DNA from: Aspergillus flavus
Lineage: Eukaryota > Ascomycota > Eurotiomycetes > Eurotiales > Aspergillaceae
DNA: 64,000 nucleotides
Assembly (NCBI RefSeq): GCF_009017415.1
Contig: NC_092406.1
Span: 4,588,001-4,652,000, forward strand
Reading direction: 5' to 3'
Below are positions 27,801 through 37,922 of this stretch, piece after piece (within the stretch, counting starts at the first letter, position 1; each line of letters begins with the position of its first letter). Below the pieces are notes generated by a model that saw nothing but the letters and a program-made list of their open reading frames with translations, did not search any database and was not told the DNA's origin. Both the position numbers and the translations under genes were made by a program.

Positions 27801-30520
27801 TAAAGAAATATATTAAAGATAAATTTAAAAAAAAATAAATTTAACTATTAAAAAATCTAGTAAAATATAATATATTATTTATATTTAAAAAAAGAGAAGA
27901 ATTATAATTATATATTAACTACTAACTACTAAATAATATTATAATTAAAAATAGATATCTATTACTACTTATTATAGAAATATAAGATAAAATAAAAAAA
28001 ATAAAATAGTTTATAAAACTTAATATTATAGATATATACTATTATTTTAGAATTGTAAAAGATAAAAAATAAAAAATTATATTTTAAATAAAATATAGAT
28101 ATTTTAAATATTTAGTTATATTTTTTAAACTTATTAATATACTAGTATTATTTTAAAGATTTATTAATAAAATATTAAAAAAAATTCTTGATATATTTAT
28201 TATTATATATCTAGATAATATTTTAATCTTTTTATATAATCTTAAAAAATATATTTAATATATTTAAATAGTTTTAAAAAAGCTATAGAGAGTAGAAGTA
28301 TAACTTAAATTAAAAAAATATAAATTCTATATTTAAGAAACTAAGTTTTTAGAATACTAGATATTTATTAAAAAAATATAAATAGAGAAAAAAAAAATAA
28401 AAACTATTTAAAAATAGTTAAAATTAATTAATTTTAAAAAACTATAATAGTTTATTAAATTGCTAAATTATTATTAAAAATTTATTAATTAATATATATA
28501 TAAACTAGTACTATTTTTTAATTTATTTAAAAAATTAAAATAATAGAAATAAATAAATAAGTACTAAAATATATTTAATAAAATAAAAGAAATAATTATT
28601 ACTATACTAATTTTAATATAATATAATCTAACTAAATAAACTATTATTAAAATTAATATATTTAACTATATAATTAGCGTATAAATAGTATAAATAGAAC
28701 TAGATAAAAAGCTATAATTAATAGTATTTAAATCTAAAAAACTAGTTTAAACAAAATTAAATTATAATATTTATAATAAAAAATTATTAGCTATAGTATT
28801 AGTATTTAAAAAATAAAAAGTTTATTTAAAAAGAGTATAATATTAGATTATTATAAAATTAGATTATAAAAACTTAATATATTTTATAATTATAAAAAAG
28901 CTTATATAAAAATAAGTGAAATAGACTAAAATACTATTATAATATAATTTTAAAATTAAATATTATAAAAAATTAGAAAATAGTTAAGCTAATATCTTAA
29001 ATTAAAGATTTAATTATAAGATTAAAAAAAAAATAATTAAAACTATAATATTAAAATAGTATAAAAATAGATTAATTAGATATAATAAATAGATATTTAT
29101 AGCAGTAACTATAGAAATTAAGAACTCTACTTAGTATTTTATTATAAAAATAAATAAAAAAGATAAAATATTTATATAAAAGTTTAGAGTAAATAATAAT
29201 CTATTTATTAAAAATAAAAATAAAATTATATACTATTAAAATTTTATTTAAATTTTTTAGAAATTATAGAATATAATTATTTAGAAATACTATAATAACT
29301 TAATATAAGAATATTTTAAAATTAAAAAAATATTAAAATAGATTATAAAAAACTATTATTTTCTAAATATAGTAAAATAAATTAAAAAATATATTAATAA
29401 ATATAAAATATATATTAAAGATAAGCTAGTAAAATATAAATTATATAGATTTATATAATTATTAAATATATTTTTAAGATTCTAGAAATAGATTATAATT
29501 AATTTTATAAAACTACTATCTAAATTAAAAAAATAGAATATAATAATAGTAATAATAGATTAATTTACTAAATATATTTATTTAATATTAAGTAAATTAA
29601 TATTTAATATAGTATATTTTATATATTTACTTATTAATTATATTTTTATTTATTATAGAATATTAGAAAAGATTATATTAAATTAAAATAAATTATTTAT
29701 ATTAAAATTTTAGTAATTATTTATAGATCTAATAGAAATAGATTAGAAATTAACTATAGTATATTATTTATAAAAAAATAATTAAATAGAAAGAATAAAC
29801 TAGATAATTAAATAATATTTATAATACTATATTAATTATTAATAGAATAATTAAATAAATCTATTACTAATAGTATAATTTATATATAATAATATAGAAT
29901 ACTTAATAATAAAAATAATACTTTTTTATATAAATTATAAATATTATATTAAAATAATAGAAAAACTAAAAAATAAATAATCTATTATAGAAAAAGTAAT
30001 TAAAATAGTTAAAGAATTAAAAAGCTTATATAATTAATTATCTTTAAATATTAAATTTTTTAATTATTGCGCGGTAATATATTATAATTAATATTATAAA
30101 AAAAAATCTATTTTTAAAAAAAGAAAAAAAGTATTTCTATTTTATAAAAATATTAAAATAAAACGACTAAATTTAAAACTTAATTATTAAAAAATTAAAC
30201 TATTTAAAATTAAAAAATAAATTAATAATATTAATTATTAATTAAAACTACTAGACTTAATAAAAAAAATATACTCTATATTTTATATTTTATTATTAGA
30301 ATTTATACTAAAAAATATTAAAATTACTAAAAATATTAAATTTAATAAAAAAAAAATAGAATATAAAGTTAAAAAAATATTAAAATATAAATAAATTAAT
30401 AAAAAATTATATTATTTAGTAAAATAGAAAAATTATAATATTTTAGAAAATTTATAGAAATTTATTAAGAATTTAATAGATTACTACTAGCTAATTTAAC
30501 AGTATTACTAGTAAAAAAAT
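24840..30520 (+). pseudogene. Chromovirus gag-pol relic
   Basis: The zinc knuckle at 25592-25633 keeps CCHC spacing with all ligands changed to Tyr. A protease-like stretch lies near 26935-27250. The reverse transcriptase catalytic box at 28208-28219 reads Tyr-Leu-Asp-Asn followed by an Ile-Leu-Ile-Phe run, where the family has Tyr-Leu-Asp-Asp; the last Asp became Asn by G-to-A. An RNase H-like region with a Leu-Asn-Tyr-Asn-Ile motif follows near 28640-29060. The integrase core, with a Phe-Thr-Lys-Tyr start and a Glu-Arg-Ile-Asn end, lies near 29545-29810. A chromodomain with the Leu-Tyr-Tyr-Leu-Val-Lys core is at about 30355-30480. TAG and TAA replace Trp and Gln codons throughout, as RIP predicts. 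Domain borders are approximate. Confidence 0.88.
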
Positions 30521-31158
30521 TAAAATTTATTTAAAAAAAAAAGTTATCTATTAACTAAGTTAAGCTAAAATCTAATCTAAAAATTATAGCTAATTAAATA
30601 TTACTATTTAATATACTAGCTCTAGAATAGAAAACTATAGTTTTTTAATAGTATAATTTTTTTTATATCTTATACTCTTTTTACTTTTAATATTTAAATT
30701 CTTTAAATTTCTTAATTTCTTTAATATTATATATAATAAAATTATTTATATATTTTTATAATAATTATTTTTATTTTTACAAATAAAGAAGCTTTATTAA
30801 AATAATCTTTTTTTTTTTTTAATAATATTCTAGGCTTTTATAAGCTATTTCTACTTAGTATTAAAAAAAAAAGATTTAAATATTTTATAAAAAATACTAT
30901 TTACTTTTATATACTTACTATAATAACTAGAATTTTTAGATTTAATATAAGAATAGTAAAGATAGATATAATATTTATAAAAAAATATTATTTAAAACCC
31001 CTCGTCTTTAATTCGCTAATAAAGCTTAGATTTATAGATAGAATTAAAAAATATAGTCAAAATATAGATAAAAAAAAAGTTAAGAATAGATATCTTTTAT
31101 CTAGATAAGACTATAACTTTATACTTTCAAGAACAAAAGTCTAAAAAAAAAAAAATAA

Positions 31159-31878
31159 TATTATAAATTCTTATCTAATATATCTTATTAAAAATAAATA
31201 TATAAGATAAAATAATAATAGAATAATAATAGCCAACTTCTAGATAAAAAATATCCAATAAATTATTTATTTAATAATTATTTAGAAAGAACTATAGATA
31301 CTAATATTAACTACTATAATAAAAGTTATATATATTATAATAATAATATAATTAAATATATTAATAATATAATAAGCTTATAGTATTAATAAGATATATT
31401 ATATTATTAATATAAAAAATTATAGTAATAATATAATAAATAAAAATATATAAAAATATTTATTTATATACTTAGTTTAATTTTTTATAATTAATATATA
31501 TTATTACTATAGAATTACTATTAATAGTAAAATTAGTTTTAATTTATTTATATTTTTTTAACTATTAAATATATATATTTAATAGACTTAACTCTTTAAA
31601 CTTAAGTCTAGTAATAATAATAGTTTTATATTAATTATATTTTTATAATAATAGTAATCTAGTAATAATAGTAGTTTTATATTAACTATATTTTTATAAT
31701 AATAGTAGTCTAGTATTAATAGTAGTCTAATATTAATAAAAATTTTATAATAATCTCTATCTTCTCTAAACTATAATCTAATAATAATAGAGATTAAAGA
31801 ATAACTTTAGATTAGTAACTCTTAAAATATAGTCTATTAACTAGTCTTAGACTTAATAATAAAACCCTGGGCGTAATA
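31159..31878 (+). repeat. 3' LTR of the chromovirus
   Basis: Aligned base for base with the 5' LTR and equal in length. The left part is the more mutated copy (TATTATAAATTC against TGTTACAGACCC), and the right end keeps CCCTGGGCG where the 5' copy has CCTTAAATA. It is preceded by an A-rich run at 31141-31156 that may be the remains of the polypurine tract. Confidence 0.9.
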
Positions 31879-31883
31879 ATATA

Positions 31884-32330
31884 TTATACCAGTATTCTAT
31901 AGAAATTTTAGTATCTTTTAACTAATCTAAATATTTATAAAATTAATTAAATTATTTATTTTTAATTTAGATTAAGTAAGTAACTTAATTACCTTTCTAT
32001 TAAATATCCTATTAAAAAATATACTTTTTAAAACTCAGATATTACTATATTCTAAGATTAGATTCTGCCAGTGAAATGAATCGATTATATAAGCCCTAAA
32101 CCTAATTAGATTAGGTGCCCTGTCTACCTAGGCACTGCCCTGTGGAAGGATAAAGCCCCTATATATATATTTAAAATAATCTTAATATTTAAAAATTAAT
32201 AATTAATAATTATATGATATTTGAATATTATAATATAATTAATTTTATCAATTTTAATTTTAAAAATCTATTTTATTATAATAAAAACTAAAGCTTTAAT
32301 TAATATTAATTTAAAAATTGTCTAAGAAAT
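31884..32330. other. Transition zone with a spared island
   Basis: AT-rich DNA is interrupted by a normal-composition island at about 32060-32160 containing GGTGCCCTGTCTACC and GGCACTGCCC, which form a short imperfect inverted repeat. AT-rich text returns for about 150 bp before the composition finally becomes normal. No gene is seen. Confidence 0.5.
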
Positions 32331-33190
32331 TAAGGCATGGAAAACATGTTGGGTGTGCAGCCTGCTTACATGTGCAGCTCGCTTACTGGTTATGTTCCAG
32401 TGGCCACTCACTTACCAATTATGTTATAACCCTGGAACCAGTGTAGGGTGCGGTTAGATCCTCTTACAATGATATAGTTATGGACTCTTTTTAATATTGA
32501 ATATCAAGTCCTTTAGCTGGGTCATTTAAGCCTCACCCTCCCAAGACAGAATTTCACCATACCCACATGTTCATCAATGACAGTTTAGTAATATATAGGT
32601 CCTGCAACTATTCGAATCGTTTTCAACCTCAGTGGCATCCTTATATCCGTCTCTTAGTTTACTACAAGCTTCCCAAGTTGTTCTAAGCTCACCAGCCTAA
32701 GTATATAGCTGAACTTTAATAGGTACTAGAAGTGGAATTTATTTAAGGTGTCTATGTTGCAAGTAACCACCTAAAAACATAAAGCTCGATGAGCAAGTCA
32801 TAGATACTGGCAGTGACTAGGTGAACATGCCCCGACAAAGACGATGTTGAATGACAGTCCTGTTGGAGTGAGACAACTTTCCTGTAAGGGGTACACATAG
32901 ATAAAGTAGCGCCCACACTATCGAACTACAGCATTTGACACCTAGATCAGGTGAAAGATGCAACAACTGAGCCAGTTCTATTTTGTTTGCATTCACGTAA
33001 CGAAATCAATTCATAGTCTTTTTGCATTACCGACACCGCCTACCTTATACATGAACGACCTTCGTTGTCGTTGATCGGAGACAAAAGTTGGAATATTCCC
33101 CCTCCTCCTTTTATCTTCGATCGAGAGGCAGCGACAGTTTTGATTCTAGAGAGGATTCTGCATTTACTTCCACAGTGAGCAACGGAAGGT
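32331..33190. other. Intergenic DNA, no gene seen
   Basis: Normal base composition, downstream of the eS1 gene and next to the isochore. No open frame shows recognisable protein similarity and no tRNA-like fold was noticed. The proximal part presumably carries the 3' untranslated region of the eS1 gene. Confidence 0.5.
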
Positions 33191-34216
33191 CTAGACGCTC
33201 TCAAGAACCTGCTCCTTGAATTCCCTCTCAACCTTGTGACCCTTGTCATCGGTGGTAGATTCGCCATGTAGGTTCAGCAAAGCGCCCAAATCAAACTTAG
33301 GGGCCTTAAGAAGCTTGACCTTGCGGATATGGACCTAGGAGCATCTTAGTTTCCGATTCAAACCGGAGGATAGGAGACACAACTAACATTCTGAAGAGGA
33401 TAGATTCCTTGCGTCGCCTTCTCAATCTCGCGGCCGATAACCTCAGGGATAAGCTTCGTGGTGAGTTGGGAGAGGGTGCAACTGGCGGCCTCCCGTTGCA
33501 TGATCTCGGTCATCTTCTTCCGAATGGCACGGATTTGAGAGGAGCGGGCGTATGTGGTCTTCTTGATCTGGTTGGGACGCCTCTTGGTGAAAGCGATGGC
33601 AAACAGACGAAGGAGGTAGTCGTCGGTCGTCTTCACGGTGACGTTGGCTTCGATGAGCGACTGCCACTTGCGGACCAGGGATCGCAGTTTATCAGTAGTG
33701 AAGTCGAGGCCGTGGAAGTTGGTCAAACAGTTCTTTCCTTGGATCTCGTCCACACGAAGCTTGACCTTACGGAAAGCGTGGTCTTCGTCGTTCTGCAAGT
33801 CGGCAAGGGAAACCTCGAAAATCCGGCCCTTGAGCGAGTCATTCGCATTCTTGAGACCACTGGTGCGGTTCACCAAAGTCTTTCCCACACTTTTGTGCTT
33901 CTTGTCAGCCGTTCGCCCATACACATGTTTCGGTTCTTCTCTCAAAGAAGGGCTTGCAATTTATATAGAAGAAACCTACTCTCTGATCTGGAAAGTGGAC
34001 GGTGCCTGAACACTGTTAGCAACATTCGCGCAACTAGATTAATTGTGAATACCTTCACAGAGTACTCATCCTTCCTAGAGAAAGGATCAACGGTCCTCTT
34101 CTTGATACCCTTCTTGCCCTTCGACAAGCGCTTGTTCCTGGAAGACATTAGCAACCAAGATCGCTGTCCCGCATTGTGATGTCAGCATGAGATTTGGCAT
34201 ACTTTCCAACAGCCAT
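33191..34216 (-). CDS. RPS1: 40S ribosomal protein eS1 (S1/S3a)
   Basis: Structural protein of the small ribosomal subunit, acting in the cytoplasm near the mRNA exit. Five exons on the minus strand (34216-34203, 34137-34053, 34005-33980, 33889-33388, 33334-33191) join to 256 residues, the normal fungal length. The joined N-terminus reads [15 protein letters not shown] and the C-terminus ends in QVLESV, both typical of the family. The start is split: a 14-nt first exon ends inside a Lys codon and the intron closes with GCTAAT and CAG. A 26-nt third exon supplies the APSTFQIRD segment. Such fragmentation near the start is common in fungal ribosomal genes. It is the first gene beside the isochore and shows no RIP-type damage. 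Confidence 0.96.
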
Positions 34217-35174
34217 AGCTGCGACTCAGGTCTATCTTGCAGTGGTCGAAGACAGACAAATATATCACACCACGCGGTCTGGTGGAGGGAGTCGATGGGA
34301 TTGACGCTGCTGGGTCGGCGGAATGAGAGTTGAAATCGAAAACCCACAGAAAAGTCGGCTAAGCGAGAGCGTCGGCCCTATCCCAGATTATATAATATTA
34401 CCCCCCCACAAATTCACCATCCAGACACTATGATTGGACATTTTGTTACACGAGTCACGTGAACATACGTCTATGTATCTTAAATCCTGATCATAATAAG
34501 TATGCAAGGTTATAATATCCTCTATACATGGTTTTCGCGTTTTCCTATCTTCTAGGGGGTAAAGGTATTGTAATACTAGATCCTCCCATTCGCGTGAATC
34601 TCTAATTAAGCATATGACAATGAAGATCTTTATTCGAGTACGGCGATTGTAGGCTGATATGAGTGAGGTACGGAGTGATGGTGTGTGCTGAAGTATCTAG
34701 TCGTATTCCTACACATGCCTTTCTATACCAGCATGTATGATAAGTATAGGTATGTTTTGTATGGAAGAAGTTCTTGGCTTAGATAATACTCAAGAGCAAC
34801 GTGGGAACTTAGGTGTAGATGTTGTTTACCTATTAGTACACCGTTATAGCCGTCCAATTGTTCTAATGTCAGTGTGGACGCGAGTGATGTAATCGGCATT
34901 ACAGGGCCGGAGTGCTGGAAAGTGTCCCCATAACATACATAGTCTTCATTTCCTTATCTGTGCTATAACTCCGTACAGAATATCACCCCAGGTCTCTAAG
35001 CCACAGTATTCATTCCACTGTACCCTGTTTTTGTGGGGATACGCATTGATATCAACCAGGAAAATAGTAAGTATATAACTGAACTTATACACGCTGCAGC
35101 TAACTAGATCAGGGATATCTTAGTTGTCCTACACTGAAAACTAGCTTTAAGCACCCGCGAACGTCGAAAGAAGC
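34217..35174. promoter_or_regulatory. Divergent promoter region RPS1/ELF1
   Basis: About 960 bp separate the two divergently transcribed starts. The stretch holds a C-run (34402-34409), a TATATAATATTA word close to the RPS1 side and a perfect TCACGTGA palindrome at 34455-34462. No coding sequence is seen. CACGTG is the core bound by bHLH factors such as Cbf1 in fungi; its use here is inference. Confidence 0.45.
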
Positions 35175-35761
35175 ATGGTAGGCTGCCCTCTGATGCGCAT
35201 CCGGGACATGTAGGAAAGGAAAGGAAACAGAAAAAGAAATATCATGGTCCAATGATTGATTCTTGGTTCGGTGACAGGGCAAGCGCAAGAAGTCAAGCAG
35301 ACAACCACAAGGGCCAAAGAAGGTGAGTAGTCCTGGAACGGGCGATGATTATTGAGGCTAAGAATGGAGTCAGAGAGAACCATTGCCTACAACTTTCGCA
35401 TGTCTTTTCTGTAACCACGAAAATTCTATTGTGGTGAAACTAGACAAGAAGCTGGGGCTAGGAAATTTGTCCTGTAAGGTGTGTGGACAGAGGTTTCAAA
35501 CCGGTATTAATTGTGAGTTCATAAACGTACTACTCTTAGGACGAGTTCTGACAAATTCATCCCCTAGATCTTTCTGCTGCTGTCGATGTATATTCGGATT
35601 GGGTAGATGCTTGTGATGCAGTGGCCAAGGATACTGCCAACAGATACGAAGATACTAATGCCGGCGGTCTGCGATCAAATGAGTATACTGTGTCTTCTAG
35701 TGGACAAGATGCTGAGTACGATGATGCAGACCGTGCGGGTGCATATGTGGATGACGATTGA
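35175..35761 (+). CDS. ELF1: Transcription elongation factor Elf1
   Basis: Small zinc-ribbon factor that travels with RNA polymerase II and helps it pass nucleosomes in the nucleus. Exons 35175-35177, 35278-35322, 35374-35512 and 35568-35761 join to 126 residues. The basic start [16 protein letters not shown] is followed by zinc ligands Cys26, Cys29, Cys50 and Cys53 (CLFC and CKVC), then the conserved [10 protein letters not shown] segment and an acidic Asp/Glu-rich tail ending in VDDD. Oddly, the first coding exon is only the ATG: the donor GTAGGC follows at once, and without this exon the Gly-Lys-Arg-Lys start would lack a Met. Splice borders are otherwise ordinary (GTGAGT twice). The start is the only choice that gives the family N-terminus. 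Confidence 0.93.
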
Positions 35762-36130
35762 TACAAGTAATTCTCAGATATTGGTTGTTGGCGTACAATA
35801 TAAAGGTCCAGTAGCTTTCCTGTGGTCACTGTTTCTAAGTTATGACCGCTGTTTTGCTTTTTCGGACTCGCTGTTACTCGATAATCTTGGCGATTAGCTG
35901 GCTTCGATCCTAGGGATATTGGATACTTGCAATGGTATCATTGTGGTATGAATATCGTGGTCACCTATGCCTCATAAACTAGTAACTCCAGTTAAAATCT
36001 TCGTGTAATATGTGCGATACGACTACGTTGTATTGTTTTTATGCATATATGCGGCAAGCCAATTTCAAGGAAAACTCCGTAATACTTCATAAGCAATACT
36101 AAACTAGGACCTCACTTCGGTGATTGGGTG

Positions 36131-37062
<932 letters not shown>

Positions 37063-37922
37063 TGAAAACTTTGGTATAATTCTTAATAAATGGATGGGGG
37101 TGTGAAGGACGGAAAAAAAAGGCTAGTGGTCCCACTGAGGGTCTACTAATCTCGCGTGGAAGCACTATGTAATGAAGTTGTAGCAAGGAAAAGAGAGAGA
37201 TCAAGCAGGTACAGACTGTGCATGAATATGTACGATAAGTAGCCTGGACTAATCATGGCTGGCGGGCGGGGTGGTTTTCTAATTGGACTACGAAGTACAA
37301 CATAAAACCAGCAAAGGAAACAAGTTATGGCGGCCTAGATGGGTGGTGTTTCTAATGTAACAACAAGATTAGTTCATAGAACATAACCTAGCATAAGACT
37401 TAGTCCAGTTGAATTTAAACCCAATATTGTGTAGTGTAGTCCGCGACTCCGCACTGCCCGCTCTTAAAGGAAGAGAATAAGTCTAGAGAACTTCGGCAAA
37501 CTTGATTTACGCCAATGTTGCCTTAAAGCCAGCTATAATGCACGAGATGAGGATATATAGTTGATATTGCTTCACCAGCCATACTTACACCCAGAGAGTT
37601 CAACTAAGTATCAAGTCAGGCCGTGGAGTTCTTTTACAACAGTTTCGTTGGTTGCAACCTTGGTCACTGGTTCACAACCCTACCAATTTATTACTACCTA
37701 CACCTCCATGAAGCACTCACATCCACGAATGTGTAGTAGTTTCTTTGAAGAGCTCATCCCAATATCTATCTTTACATATTGTAATTGAAGGCTTCTAACA
37801 ACTCGGCACCGGCATTCTTACCTCTCATATACTGTGTTCTCGCAATCCGCCCGAACCCTTTTCATCAATTCACACAAGAGCTCATACATACCGGCCTTGA
37901 CTATAAAAGTGGCGTTTGAAAC
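37063..37922. promoter_or_regulatory. Divergent promoter region FUR1/WAPL gene
   Basis: About 860 bp between two divergent genes. No open frame resembles a protein and no RNA gene was seen. It should contain both promoters; no specific factor site stood out. Confidence 0.4.

Larger units (their letters stand above)
23793..31878 (+). mobile_element. Ty3/Gypsy chromovirus, 8086 bp, RIP-dead
   Basis: Two direct repeats of exactly 720 bp (23793-24512 and 31159-31878) bound the element, and ATATA flanks it on both sides (23788-23792, 31879-31883). The left LTR begins TGTTACAGACCC; the right LTR ends CCCTGGGCGTAATA, where TA probably derives from CA. The interior keeps, in order on the plus strand, a gag zinc knuckle, protease-like region, reverse transcriptase, RNase H, integrase and a terminal chromodomain. 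This order and the chromodomain identify a Ty3/Gypsy chromovirus. Every domain is cut by stops made by RIP, so the element cannot move by itself. Confidence 0.93.
1..32330. other. AT-rich RIP-mutated isochore
   Basis: G and C are almost absent over long stretches, no open reading frame of gene size survives on either strand, and the text is rich in TA, TAAT and ATTA. Aligned repeat copies inside the tract differ almost only by C-to-T and G-to-A, which is the RIP pattern of ascomycetes. At least three LTR retrotransposons can be delimited in it, separated by short islands with normal bases. Composition becomes normal within a few hundred bases near 32,160-32,330. The left end of the tract lies outside the window, so its full length is unknown. 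It is most likely constitutive heterochromatin. Confidence 0.95.

Noticed and set aside
1..32330. AT-rich tract as mitochondrial DNA or a mitochondrial insertion
   Set aside because: No mitochondrial gene, intron ORF or tRNA set is visible, while LTR elements with RIP-type differences are.
33409..34179. 256-codon plus-strand frame opposite the eS1 gene
   Set aside because: It is the antisense shadow of the eS1 exons and crosses their introns; the spliced minus-strand gene explains the region fully.
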